Shown here piece after piece: positions 49,820-61,080 of a stretch of DNA of 64,000 bases. Numbering within the stretch: position 1 is the first letter of the stretch; every line of letters starts with the position of its first letter. A program made the translations under genes and the position numbers. The DNA is from Monodelphis domestica (lineage: Eukaryota; Chordata; Mammalia; Didelphimorphia; Didelphidae). Location: positions 178,168,499 through 178,232,498 of the forward strand of contig NC_077228.1 of assembly GCF_027887165.1 (NCBI RefSeq), read 5' to 3'. The notes below the pieces were generated by a model that was given only the letters and a program-made list of their open reading frames with translations, had not been told where the DNA came from and searched no databases.

Positions 49820-50090
49820 CTTATCAAATAGAGCATAAGCTTTTTGAAGGCAGGAACTTTGTATCCTTACTGCCTCAGAAACTGTGCCTGGCATATTTTT
49901 TTGTTCATTTATTTTCAGCCATTTCTGACTGTGATTCTTTGGGGGGTTTTCTTGGCAAGGATACTGGATTGGTTTGCCATTTCCTACTCCAGCTCCTTTT
50001 ACAGATGAAGACATCAAGGCAAACAGGATTAAGTGACTTGCCTAGGAGTCATATAGACATAGAGTAGATGCTTTAAAAATGTCAATTAAC
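49820..50090 (+). mobile_element. L2 3' end split by a SINE
   Basis: gagcataagctttttgaagg ... ctgtgcctggcat stops at about 49892 and resumes after 50058 (agtagatgctttaaaaatg). Confidence 0.65.
49893..50058 (-). mobile_element. marsupial CORE-SINE (type A tail), truncated
   Basis: Minus strand: gattctttggggggttttct, ggattggtttgccatttcct, acttgcctaggagtcatat. Confidence 0.8.
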
Positions 50091-50748
50091 TTATAGTCAA
50101 GTGGGAAGACAGAAAATGATGTTCTAAGTAGACTCAAATGTATAAGCTTAATTATATATTAATGCCATCTCTTCCCTTTGCTTCCATGATCTTGGTTCTA
50201 TTTCTATCTGTAGTACAGTTCTCCCCTCCCCCACTCTCTTCCCTGTTCATCTCCCTCCTTCTGCCTCTGAAACAAGGGTATCCCCCTGGGCTCCGGCTGG
50301 GGCTCTCTTCTGTTCTCTCTCCATTGGTGACTTGACACACTCCCAATGGCTTCAGTAATCACTTCTGGATGATCCTGTCTCTAGCCCCAATCTTCTGGTT
50401 TTATATGTTCAGCTACCCACCAGACATCATCACCTGGATGTCTTGTTGGCATTTTAAAAGAAATACATCCCAGAATGAATTTGTCCTCTTCCCCTTTTAA
50501 TAATTTCCTTTTATTCTTTTGATAGCGCCAGCATTCTTTCTGCTAGTGTGTCAAAATCTCTGAAACATTTCTGTTCCCTCTCTTCCCCTGATATCCCAAA
50601 ACCATTGTGGCAAATGATGTTCAGAATCCTGTCAATTCTCTTGGATCTCAGATATAATCTCATCTCTCTTCCTTTGGTATTTGGTCCTTCTAATACATTG
50701 TATCAATCCTTTCTTTTCCCTTATCCCCTTCTGCTTTCTTTTATTTTT

Positions 50749-51298
50749 CTTTTTCAAATTTATTTATTTATTTATCCCCCCATGGTTACATGATTCTTGT
50801 GGTCTCCTCTTCCCTCCCAGCTCTTGGAGTTGACAAGCAATTCCACTGGGCTATGCATATATTATCACTCAAATCCTATTTCCATATTATTCATTTTTGA
50901 AATAGAGTAATCTTTAAAAAATCAAAACCCCAAATCATATACCTCTATAAACAAGTGATAAATCATATATTTTCTTCTGGATATCTACTCCCACAGTTCT
51001 TTCTCTAGATTCGGGTAGCTTTCTTTCTCATAAGTTCCTCTGAATTGTTCTAGATCATTGCATTGCTATTAATAGCAAAGTCTATTACATTTGATCATTC
51101 CACAATGTTTCAATTACTGGGCATAATGTTCTCTTGGTTCTGCTTATTTCACTTCACATCAGTTTATGTAGGTCTTTGCAGCTTTTATTAAAAAAATATG
51201 GAACACTTCACAAATTTGTGATTCATCCTTGTGCAGGGGTCATGCTAATCTTCTCTGTATTGCTCCAATTTTAGTATATGTACTGCCAAAGAAAGTAC
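50749..51298 (-). mobile_element. U6-L1 chimeric retrocopy with 17-18 bp target duplication
   Basis: On the minus strand the insert reads full-length U6 snRNA (51298 to 51192), a T run, then an L1 3' UTR piece (51190 to about 50760) ending in (TAAA)n. It is flanked by ctgctttcttttattttt at 50731-50748 and 51298-51315; the first base of the right copy is shared with the U6 end. The plus strand reads TTTTT/GAG at the junction, fitting the L1 endonuclease preference. One duplication around both parts means one insertion event. Confidence 0.88.
51192..51298 (-). pseudogene. U6 snRNA pseudogene (RNU6-type retrocopy)
   Basis: The minus strand contains the U6 core ACATATACTAAAATTGGA and AGAGAAGATTAGCATG intact and spans all of U6 (about 107 nt). 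About a dozen changes are seen, mostly C to T or G to A at former CpGs, including in the 5' stem. It carries no upstream PSE/TATA promoter, since it is fused to L1 as a retrocopy, so it is a dead copy. Confidence 0.92.
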
Positions 51299-51415
51299 TG
51301 CTTTCTTTTATTTTTGAGTTATTCTATTCTTAGTGGAATGTGAGCTCCTTAAAGGCAGGAGGTTGGATCATTTTTAATTCTACAAAATAGACATTCAGAA
51401 ATATTCTTTGATTAT

Positions 51416-52021
51416 GAATTTAATTATTAGGGGGTGTAAGAATCAGAGCAGGTAGAAGCTGCTGGTTTACTGAAGATTTCCCTCATTAGGAGTGGGGAAA
51501 GAGTTCTACTTAATCCAAAAGTCCTTAATTTTGCATGTGTCTTGGATCTCTTTGGCAGCCTGGTGAAATCCATGGACCTTTCCTGAGAATAACATCTTTA
51601 AATATTCAGAGGAAATGCTAAATTTCAGGTAGTGGCTAGTGACAATAAAGATGCATATTTTCTTCTAACAGCAGCAATATTTCCATGGATCCTGTGTGGG
51701 GTAGGGTCTGTAAACCCCAGGCTAATGGATCTCATCAGACTTTGGACTTTCAGCCAAATCCTATTCCTATGCCCCTTCCCAGCTCTCTAGAGTGAAACTC
51801 AATAACAGAACCTTTATACTCTGACCCTGAATCCAGCCAGTCTTTCCAAGGTACCCTGAGGAGAAGATGCCTGGTGTGTTCCCAAAGAGATGTGAGACCC
51901 ATGGAAGAAACCAAAGCCTAAAGCAATTATCAGAACCCTTACCCTAATGCCCCCTTTGGGCATCTCTGTCCTTGTGCATTAACCCATCTAGGCTGCCTTT
52001 TCTCCCAAACAGTAGGACCTC
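51416..52021. other. no gene seen
   Basis: Unique-looking sequence of intron 5. Confidence 0.35.
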
Positions 52022-52290
52022 AGTTATTTAGAACACAGGACTACTGGCCTTGGAGCTTTCGAGTTAAACTGAAGACCTGCATTTGAATCCTGCTTTAAAC
52101 ACTAGCAGTATAACCCTGGGCTAGTTAGAAGTTTCATAACCTTTTCCAGCCTCAGTTCCCTCATTGGTAAAATAAGAATAATAGCAACCACCTCACAAGG
52201 TAGATGCTCACAAGGAAACCTATATAAAGAGTTCTGCAAAGTGTAAAGTACTACATGAATGCTAGATATTATTATTGTTATTATTATAAA
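52022..52290 (+). mobile_element. MIR/THER1-like SINE
   Basis: gacctgcatttgaatcctgc, cagttccctcattggtaaaa, tgcaaagtgtaaagtactac and ATT repeats at the end. Confidence 0.7.
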
Positions 52291-52357
52291 TAATATTCCC
52301 AAAGAATGGCCCAGAGAACTTCCTTACTAGCCCCACGTAAGTGGTTATGTGCAAATC

Positions 52358-52359
<2 letters not shown>

Positions 52360-52392
<33 letters not shown>
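52360..52392 (+). repeat. (AT)n microsatellite
   Basis: About 16 AT units. Confidence 0.95.
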
Positions 52393-52396
<4 letters not shown>

Positions 52397-52879
52397 AGAG
52401 ATTACAGGAGGGAAGGGAGTGTGAGAGGCAGGCAGGGAAGGGAAGGCAGGGGTAAAAGCCTAAATTTCTGCCTCAAAAGACTACCTCTCACCTTCAGGAG
52501 TGTAATCTTCCACCCCACTGGAATTCACTGGCCTTCCCCAGAGTCTCAATGCCCCAGCATGGACTCTTCCACTACTCCTTATTCCAGGGGGGTAGAAAAG
52601 GTAGGGAAGTTCCTCACCACCCCCAACCCCACTTCCCTCTCTGCAAAAAAGAAAAAGAAAAAAAGTTCCAGCCGGGTTGACGGTTTTACTGGGAAACATG
52701 ATTAAAAGCTGCTGCAGACAAATCCCTCTCTGGGGCCTCTAGGTCCATTTTTAAACCTTATTAGAGTTTTGTTCCTTTCTCAGTTTTGGCAGGATCAGAC
52801 TCCTCCCATCCTGCTTTTTTAGCTCTTACCCAAAGGGTACCCTCCCCTGTGGGGGTTTGTGGATTACCCAGGCGCCTAT

Positions 52880-53290
52880 GTGTGCATGCATGTGGGAAAG
52901 AGACAGACAAGGAACCTGAACCAAAACTGCACACAGTGGAGTGCTGGCCAACTCCCTCCCCCCCCCCCCCACTGCACCAGGTTCAAAACCTAGGGATAGG
53001 TCAATTTTGGGATCCTAGGCCCTGGTCTACACCAACAATAGAGCACCCCAGACCCACCCCCTTGAAGTCCCAGGCCCTGGCACCAGCCCCCAGTGAGGCC
53101 TGGAAGTCCATAGAGTTGGGTCTCTTCAAGCCTGTGTTGCAGGGAACAGAATCAATAGCTTTCAGAATTCCTAGTCCACAGGCCAAAAAAAAAAAGGCTG
53201 GGAAAATGAGCAAACAGAAAAAGAAACAATTAACCCTAGAAAATTTCTACAGAGACAAAGAATGAAACACAGAGTCAATAGGGAACTGGG
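52880..53290 (+). mobile_element. L1 5' end: 5' UTR and first codons of ORF1
   Basis: The 3' portion reads AKKKKAGKMSKQKKKQLTLE, matching (from memory) the start of marsupial L1 ORF1, whose ATG is at 53206; the frame ends at 53265. Upstream GC-rich sequence (ctgcaccaggttcaaaacct) has the character of an L1 5' UTR and is open in the same frame back to 52786. The rest of the element is missing. Confidence 0.55.
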
Positions 53291-53589
53291 AGATTCAAGC
53301 AACCACATGCAAAACTTGAAAATTTCACACTAGAACCCAATATTAATAAGATTATCAATATTCCCAGAGTAATTTGGGATTTGCAGAGAGAAGTCCTCAT
53401 AGCTCCATAAGGTAGGTAAAGCAAGGGTGCCTTCCCCTAATATGAAGTGAAGCAGGAGAGCCTCCTTTTAGAGCTGGCCATCCAATAGTGGATCACTAGA
53501 TGTCCCCAAGAACTGGGCACCTCCACCTCCCAAGCTGACATGTCTGGAAAGTGCTAGGAAAACAAGTTAACCATGCAGAAAAACCCAAA

Positions 53590-53945
53590 GAACCTAGAGA
53601 TGGAAGGGACCTTTAATGCCATATGATCCAACTCTTTTATTTTCCAGATAGGGAAACTGAGGCCCAAGATCACCTGTATAGTAAGCATCAAAGGTGGGAT
53701 ATGAACCCAGGTCCTCTGGCTCAACAGAGCCTGACTCTTTGCACTATTCCCTCCATTTTTTAGAGCTGGAAGAAATCTCCAGGGCTACCAGCTTCATTTT
53801 TGTAGAAGGAAAATAAGGCTCAGAGAACAAAAGTAATTAGACTGCAGTCATTTAAAGTAGCCATTTAAGTAGTCATTTGAGTAGCTGAGCCAGGACTTGA
53901 ACCTAGATCTTCTTGACTCAAAATTTAGTCCACTATCCCACATTG
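53590..53945 (-). mobile_element. two MIR-type fragments
   Basis: Antisense copies at 53595-53755 (gatagggaaactgaggccca, gaacccaggtcctctggctc) and 53760-53945 (aggaaaataaggctcagaga, gccaggacttgaacctagat). Confidence 0.6.
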
Positions 53946-54221
53946 GCTCTTCCCCCACCTAGCTCTTGGTGGCTGTATTTTGGGTAGGAGGGATATTTTT
54001 CCCCCAGTGGAAAGTAATACAAATGGAATTTCAAAACTGCGCTAGGGAAACCTAGGTGGGCAAAGTCTGGATAGGTGCACTGTTTGTGTGGCTCTGGCAT
54101 GTTTGTACAGGTGGACCCAGCAATGTACAAGCAATTGCTTTCTGGAGCAGAGAGTCAGAAGTAGGGCCAAAGGTGTCCTACAGTCATGAGAGTTCCTGTT
54201 GGCTGAGGCTTGGTGCCAGGG

Positions 54222-54316
54222 GAGCGATATCCTTAGCCCACCCGTGGGACCAGAGAACTGGGGACAGATGAAGGTGAGGAGGTCAGCCTCTCTGGATGTT
54301 TTATGGAGAAAGGACT
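54222..54316 (+). repeat. 95-bp segment duplicated perfectly at 56075-56169 (likely source)
   Basis: Identical base for base to 56075-56169, in the same orientation. Here it sits in unique-looking sequence, so it is likely the donor. Confidence 0.97.
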
Positions 54317-54659
54317 TCAGTTCTTTGACATGGGGGGGGGGGGGGATACTCCAAACTAGCCCAGGAAGTCTGAATGGAATCTTAGCCTGCTGAAACCGTA
54401 ATGAGGACCCATGCTGGGTTTTGAGATTTAAATGTAGCTGAGCCTGCCTGGGTCTCACCAGCTTTACTCCCAAACATTTTCTGTTAATGGGATAGAGCAA
54501 AATAGAAATCTGGGAGAGACAGCCTAGAGTTGTTTTATGAAGTCATTCATTAGATAGCCAGAGAACTTTCTGGGCCCTAGAACCCATTCACTTAACATTT
54601 GTGTTCTCATCTGTATTTTTTTTTCAACCCATACCTTCTTAGAATCAATACTTTGTGAT

Positions 54660-54828
54660 AATACATGTGTAACCCAGTGGAATTGCTTGTCAGCTCTGGG
54701 AGGGGGGCGGGAAGAAAGGAGGGAGAGAACATGAATCATGTAACCATGGAAAAAATATTTTAAAATTAAAGGGGGCAGTTAGGTGGGTTAGGGCATTGAG
54801 AGTCAGGCCTAGAGACAGTATTAAAATT
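54660..54828 (+). mobile_element. L1 3' end followed by a SINE 5' fragment
   Basis: acccagtggaattgcttgtc ... gaatcatgtaaccatgg is the sense form of the L1 3' UTR seen antisense at 50775-50850. From 54773 a SINE start (gggggcagttaggtgggtta) runs to about 54828. Confidence 0.7.
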
Positions 54829-54891
54829 TTTTTAATCTAATTTTTTATTTTTTAATAAAATAAATATTATAATATAAAATAAATAATAAAA

Positions 54892-55008
54892 TAAAAACCT
54901 TCTGTCTTAGAATCACTACTATGTATTTATTCTGAGGCAGAAGAGGGGTAAGGGCTAGGCAATGGGGATTAAGTGACTTGCCCAGGGTCACACAGCTAGG
55001 AAGTGTCT
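54892..55008 (-). mobile_element. marsupial SINE (type B tail), truncated
   Basis: accttctgtcttagaatcac ... cacacagctaggaagtgtct, then abrupt change to L1. Confidence 0.82.
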
Positions 55009-55445
55009 GCCCATCTGTCATTTATTAAGGGAAAACAACACTCCATCACATTCATGTATCATAATTATTCAGCTACTCCCCAGATTGATGGGTACTGCCT
55101 TAGTTTTCATTTCTTTGCTCCCACAAGGAGTGCTGCTATAAATATTTTTGTATGGCCGGGTCCTTTCCTTCTGCCTTTGATCTCTGGTGTATATGCTTAG
55201 TAGTTATATCTCTGCATTAAGGATATGCCCAGTTTAATGATTTGGGAGGCATGGTTTCAGAGAAATTGCTTTCCAGGATGACTGGACCAGTTTAGTCTCT
55301 GTCCTCCCAAAGTCTCACCACTATTTGCCATTGTCCTTTTTTGCCATCTTTGCTCATCAGATGCCTGTGAACAGGAACCTCAGTTGTTTTCATTTGCGTT
55401 TATTTGATTATTAGTGATTTGGTACACCTCCATGTCTCCCCCTTT
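55009..55445 (-). mobile_element. old L1 ORF2 C-terminal/3' fragment
   Basis: Antisense L1: ttcagctactccccagattg, agtgctgctataaatatttt, gctttccaggatgactggac. Confidence 0.65.
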
Positions 55446-55555
55446 CCAGCATCCTTTTGGGTATCAGCTTTCCTAACTGGATTGTAAACTCCTTGGGGGC
55501 AGGGACTGGTTTTCCTTTTCTCCTGTTTGTCTCTCTGGTCCCCCTGAGCTCCCCC
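55446..55555 (+). mobile_element. L2 3' fragment
   Basis: gattgtaaactccttggggg followed by cagggactggttttcct. Confidence 0.5.
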
Positions 55556-55559
55556 TCAG

Positions 55560-55905
55560 CTGAGGCAGCTCTATATCCTGGGTGGGTGAGTGACGGATAC
55601 CCTCGTGCCTGGCTCTGGCCTCTGGGTATGTAGCCAACGATTCTCCAGTTAACTCTGCTGGCGATGATTTAATGGGAGAATCTTCTTCCTAATGGGACAA
55701 GTGGGGGTCATAAGACTGCTTTGGTAGCGACATCCACAGCTTCATTGCTGCCCACATCAGGGGTTGCCCTGAAGGTTCAGAGACTACAAGCTGCCTTTTC
55801 CTTATTCTAAGCCAAATGCAGGTTTATGCTTGGTCTGATGGATGACACTTTCATTTACTGTTAAGGAACTGGTCCAGCTTTTTACTTTGCAAAAATAGGT
55901 GAGAG
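55560..55905 (+). promoter_or_regulatory. candidate conserved intronic element
   Basis: A repeat-free 350-bp island with cgatgatttaatgggagaat, cttcctaatgggacaag, gggtcataagactgc and ccaaatgcaggtttatgctt. Homeodomain and CDX/HOX-like cores recur. Conservation not tested. Confidence 0.35.
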
Positions 55906-55927
55906 GGCTTTTATTTCCCTCCCCTTT

Positions 55928-56195
55928 CAACTCTTACATTTTGTCTTAGGATCAATAGTAAGTATTGGTTCTAAGGCAGAAGAGAGGTAAGGACTAGGTA
56001 ATAGAGGTTAAGTGACTTACCCAGGGTCACAGGAAGTGCCTGAGGCAAAATTTGAACCTAGGACCTCCAATGTTGAGCGATATCCTTAGCCCACCCGTGG
56101 GACCAGAGAACTGGGGACAGATGAAGGTGAGGAGGTCAGCCTCTCTGGATGTTTTATGGAGAAAGGACTCTATTCACTGAACCACTAGTTGTGCC
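55928..56195 (-). mobile_element. marsupial SINE (type B tail) interrupted by the 95-bp duplication
   Basis: Normal SINE from cattttgtcttaggatcaat to cctaggacctccaatgtt, then the foreign 95 bp (56075-56169), then the SINE end ctattcactgaaccactagt. Only about 10-20 bp of SINE appear lost at the junction. Confidence 0.9.
56075..56169 (+). repeat. 95-bp perfect copy of 54222-54316
   Basis: See the copy at 54222. No poly(A), inverted ends or target duplication is seen, which argues against transposition. Confidence 0.97.
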
Positions 56196-56699
56196 AATGT
56201 CTTTTGTCTTTATATCAGTAATTTCCAGAGAGGCTCAGGTCCTAGCTCAATGACTACAATACGCTGAAACCCAGTTAAGCAAAACTGTCTAATACCGAGA
56301 CAGCCTCTGGCAGCACACACAATATTCTGAATCTAAAGGGCCCCATCTCCCTACTAAATGGCATGAAGGATATTTCCTTCCCTATTCTCTGAATCTCAAG
56401 TTGGCTATTGCAGTTATTCAGCATTGACTTTTCATTTACATGATCATAATCATTGTGGACATTTTATTTAATTATTTAAATTTATGTTTATTCTATTCAT
56501 TTAATATTTAATATATTAACTTAATAATTTGTTAATTATTGTGTATTTTTAGAACTTATTTTTCCCAGTTTAAAAACTGTTAAAAATAAACAATCAATGT
56601 AAAGAGGGCAAGAAGAATTAATTTTCCCTTTTCCTGAGATATTGAGGTTTTGAGCCTACATCACAAAACCCAGTAACAGCTCACATTCCTATTTCATTT
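56196..56699. other. no gene seen; AT-rich part
   Basis: Includes a very AT-rich stretch at about 56455-56600 (atttaatatttaatatatta). Confidence 0.4.
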
Positions 56700-56812
56700 C
56701 ACCATTTGTTAGACATTTTCCTTACAATAACCCTGAGAGGTTTGTTGGAAAAGCTTCACCATACCCATTTTACAGATGAGGAAACTGCTGTCACTGGAAG
56801 GAGAGGAGGCTT
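56700..56812 (-). mobile_element. MIR fragment
   Basis: Antisense: cccattttacagatgaggaa, aataaccctgagaggtttg. Confidence 0.6.
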
Positions 56813-57650
56813 GTATCTGGAAAACCTTTCTGTGGCTGTGTTTTGGGACTCTGGGAAAAATCACCATTTGTCTCCAGGCTTCTGTTTCTTCTCACTTTCA
56901 ATAGGGTCTCTGTGGAATACTTTCTCTGTGGCAGCTATGAGAATGGGCAGTTCCTATGATGGGAAAAACTAGCGTCCTTATCCTAAACCAAGTAGGATAG
57001 GTTCATTCAGTCTGGACCAAGTATGGAACCGATTTCTCAGCCCCCATGAGCTTCCTCTGGACTTTTCATTTACCTGGTATTAGCAGTGATCCTCCCGGGT
57101 GGAAATGATCTTTCCTTTCTCCAGCCTCACGTAGCAAGTGATTTGTACTTCTCTTTTTAAAAGCAAAGAAAGGTTTTATTGATGCCTTTGGTTGTTCCAT
57201 CACAGTCATTTGCAGATATTACCTTCCCCACAGGGAACTTTCCCTGGTAATAAAGAAATCGCTTCTGACAGTGTCTGTAAAATTCCACACTCACCTTTCC
57301 GTGAAAAGTGGGAGGAGGCTTCTCCTTTGTTTCCATGTAATGTATTCTACTCTGAATCATTTTGATCCTTCATGATAATTATTGGGTAAACATTGTATGG
57401 TGTATCCCATTTGTGGATTGCCATTACTCTTTAATGGTATCATAACTCCACTGCAACAGCCAGCATGCCTCATTTGAAAAGTATTTCCCAACAATTCTTT
57501 ACATTTAAATGCATTAATAAATAATTCAAATGAAATATCAATGAAATCTGATATCAAGTGCAGAAACCTCAAAAATGTAACCCTATTTGGAGGGAATTCT
57601 TTCTAAAGTGGATGATACTCTTCCCTATTGTTTTTCTTCTTCTCTCTCTC
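56813..57650. other. no gene seen
   Basis: Unique-looking intron 5 sequence without strong repeat character. Confidence 0.35.
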
Positions 57651-57653
57651 TTT

Positions 57654-57857
57654 TTAAAAACCTTACCTTCTGTCTTAGAATCAATATTAAGTATTAATTA
57701 CAAGGCAAGAAACTGGTAAGGACTAGGCAATTGGGGTTAAATGACTTGCCCAAGGTCAAACAGCTAGGAAATTTAAGGCCATATTTGAACATAGGACCTC
57801 CCATCTCCACGCCGGGTTCTCTAACCACTGAGTCACCTAACTACCTAGCTGCCCCAC
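57654..57857 (-). mobile_element. marsupial SINE (type B tail)
   Basis: Full minus-strand copy: accttaccttctgtcttaga to acctaactacctagctgccc. Confidence 0.88.
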
Positions 57858-58320
57858 TGTTGGATCAATTAGCATAAGTTTGTTCTGAAGAACATAACTT
57901 TGATACTGGATTCCAGGATTCCAGTCATCATTTCTTTGATACTTTTAGGATCTGTCATGTGTGTCAGTGGGTACCTTCTCAATGGACACAGATCACAACT
58001 CTTCTATACCTTAGTAAAAAGTTTTCATGATTTGCTAGGAAAAAACAACCAAAATTTTTGATTATGAGCTGGGAATATCCATAAGAATGACCCCAAATCC
58101 TGGGATGAATGTATGACATATATCCATCTTATGACTAATCCTGGATTGGGATCATCCTTGTGAATGAATATTCTTTATTTTCGAGGTGATAGCTGCAGAG
58201 TCTGTAGAAGTGTGGAGGGCTTTTTGCCCCTGCACTAAATGGACCCACGTTTTTTAGATTCTTCTGCTTGCCTTTTTTTTGTCTCATTCATCTCAATTAG
58301 GCTCTCGTGTCATTTCATTT
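57858..58320. other. no gene seen
   Basis: Unique-looking sequence. Confidence 0.35.
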
Positions 58321-58321
58321 T

Positions 58322-58483
58322 TATTTTTTTGAACCCTTACCTTCTATCTTAGTATCATCTCTAAGACAGAAGCGTGACAAGGGCTAGACAAAGGGTATTA
58401 GGTGATTTGCCCGGGTCATACAGACAGGAAGTTTCTGAGGCCAGGTCCTTCTGCCTCCAGGCCCTCTATCCATTGGGTTGCCT
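58322..58483 (-). mobile_element. marsupial SINE (type B tail), slightly shortened
   Basis: cccttaccttctatcttagt ... ctatccattgggttgcc. Confidence 0.85.
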
Positions 58484-59831
58484 CCATCATATCACTTCTT
58501 GATGTTCTCATCATCCTTGTCTAAAGTAACCCTCCAGCCGGTATTCTCCAACTTTCTGCTTCTAATCTGAAGTGTAAGAATACGAGAAAGGTTGTTAGAA
58601 TTGTAGGAAAAGTAAGAGGAAGCCAGTGCTGAGTAGGGATAACTTGTTTTTTCAACTATTCTCTAGATTCATAAGCACAGACTTATGGATATTCTATTTT
58701 TTAACTTCCTAGAGTTTTTTCTTAATTCGGTGCTTATCACTAGAGAGTTAAACCTGCAAGATAAATAATATGGAATAAGTTTCTTGGGAAGCACATGAAT
58801 TAGTTAAAAAATTATTTTATATTAATCATAGTAGCAATTTACCAAAGACTCTAACTCTGGTCTCTAATTTCTTTCTTACTTGGGACCTTCCCACCTTGAA
58901 ACCTCCTTTTTGTGTTCAGGGCTGGGGTCTTAAACCCTGGTGAGGCCAGGATGCTCTCTGGGAATTTCCTACCACTGTAAAGACTGATCATATCCTTCCT
59001 GTCCCATCTCCCAACCAAATTCCCAGAACAGGCTTCCATGACAACATCCATGTCTCCAGGCTGGCTTCTCTCTTTATCCTTTGGCTCTTTCTCGCCCTTC
59101 TCTTTCTTTTCCCCTTTGTCCCTTTTTGTCTTTCTTCTGTCCTTCAAGCAGACACTTGACTGATTGACTACCTGGTAGTCTCTGTGTTTCTATCTCATTC
59201 TTGATCTCTGCCTTTCTTTCAGAATTTTAGCTCATTGCCCCAATGAATCTAGGGCTTGTTCCTTCACTACTTAATAATTGACTGACTTCTCTCCATTCCT
59301 ACCCTCCTCTCAGGTCCCTATCTGGAGAATGGATCTTAGTTTGAAATTCTTTGTTGAAAATTTCTATTTCACAACCTTCTAGGTCTGGTCTGGTCTGGTC
59401 TGGTCTGGTCCTTTCCCTAAGACATTGAGGGTTCTCCTTCCTTCCTTAGGATGGATAGCCAGCCACCCTATGCTTAGAATCAACATTTTGAATATAAGGT
59501 ATTCCATAATGATAGCCTGGACTAGGACAGAGAGCTCATTAACCAGAGAGTAGAGCAGCATCCAAGTCTGCAATACTAAGCATTACCTGGGAAACAAGAA
59601 ATATTATTCATATGGAAGCAAAAGAGGCAGATGTGTAAACTGTCATTACATAAGGAGGAAGACGAACCTGACTAGCTGAGGAGGAGAGCAAGGAAGCATT
59701 CCAGGAGAAGGTAGCCTTGAGGCAGAGGTAGGACTAACAGGGCTGCTGCCCTATGGGCTCCAGAGTGCTGACACGGGAGAGGGTACCCCTGGAATAATTG
59801 TCCTCCTGGCAACTATTGTCCTCTGGTCTTT
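58484..59831. other. no gene seen; contains (CTGGT)n
   Basis: Unique-looking sequence with a (GGTCT)n pentanucleotide tract of nearly six units at 59382-59410. Confidence 0.4.
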
Positions 59832-60020
59832 CTTTCTCTTTTTAAACCCTTGCCTTCCATCTTAGAATCAATACTGTGTAATGGTTCTAAAGCAGAAGAG
59901 TGGTAAGGGCTAGGCAATGGGGGTTAAGTGACTTGCCCAGGGTCATACAGCTGGGAAGTGTCTGAGGTCACATTTGAACCTAGGACCTCCTGGCTCTCAA
60001 TTCACTGAACTACCAAGCTT
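59832..60020 (-). mobile_element. marsupial SINE (type B tail)
   Basis: cccttgccttccatcttaga ... cactgaactaccaagctt; well preserved. Confidence 0.9.
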
Positions 60021-61080
60021 CATATGTGTGCAGGCATGTGTGTGCACGTGCACATACACACACATGCCCATACTTCTTCATGTATTCTTGTGACTCGTAC
60101 CACTACTTTACCCCTCGGTCACTTCTCTCTGACAGGTTTTGGTCACCTGGCTGTACCTTTCAGGGGGCATTCCCCTCTGACCCCCAACAGGGACAAGGAT
60201 AAATATCCCCCTCTACCAAGTTTACTATACCCAGAGTCAAACTGTCCCTGCTACCTCTTCCCTGAGCAGTTAAGCTTCTCACTGCTGAGCTTCTTTCTCC
60301 TTTTTTTCATCCAGACCTGTGACTTCACAGGTGTAGGGAACTCCTCAACCAAGTGTAGATTAGCAGCTGGTCTATGGTCTTAGAGATTTGCTTGGATCAT
60401 TGAGAGGTTAAGTGATACATCCAAGGTCCCACAGTCTGTTTTGGAGGTGACACTCTAATTTCTGACTTGGGAAGGCAGAATCTCTGTCTATGGGGATTTC
60501 TCCTTTCTTTAATCTCCCTGTTTCTCCGTTAAAGTCCTCCTCAGGTGCCTCATGGTATTGGAGAGAACCTCATAGTTGGAAATGACCTGAGCAGGATCTT
60601 CTCTCACTTCTACCTGAAGAGAAGGCCTCTACAGTATACTGTAACTGGTAGCCTCCCCACATCCTGAGGCAGCCCATGACTCCTGGAGAGAGCTCTAAGT
60701 GGTGAGGTTCTTCTCAACTCCTGCCTAAATCTGCTCCCCTGCAGATGGCTTCTAGCCATTGTTGTTCTAGCCATTCTGCTCTCCAGGGCCCAGCAGGACA
60801 AATTTGATTCTCTTTGTCAAGACACCCCTTCAAACATGTTGACCCAAGTTTTGCAGGGAAGGTTCTTGTCTCTTGCTGTGCCTGGGCCTGAGTGGGGGAT
60901 ACTCTTTTCCTCCATGGTGCCACTTGGTTCTTAGGGGTTAAACTCTTCAGGAAGCCTCAGCATTTAGCCTGTGCCCTCCCATCTGTAGGAGAGCAGGAGC
61001 CTGAGGGGGAAAAAAAAGATCTAGAAAAGGGCACTTAGTTAAAGGGAAAGGAACTTAAAAAGGGAAGAGGTTCTGGCAGG
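60021..61080. other. no gene seen; small MIR remnant
   Basis: A short CA/TG mixture at 60024-60065 and an antisense MIR remnant at about 60395-60475 (ttgagaggttaagtgataca). Confidence 0.4.

Larger units (their letters stand above)
50340..51415 (+). mobile_element. L2 fragment, split by a U6-L1 retrocopy
   Basis: L2 ORF2-like gtctctagccccaatcttct and catcacctggatgtcttgtt up to about 50730; 3' end gaatgtgagctccttaaagg after 51315. Confidence 0.6.

Noticed and set aside
51192-51298. Functional U6 snRNA gene
   Set aside because: It carries many changes, sits within an L1 chimera with a target duplication and has no upstream U6 promoter elements.
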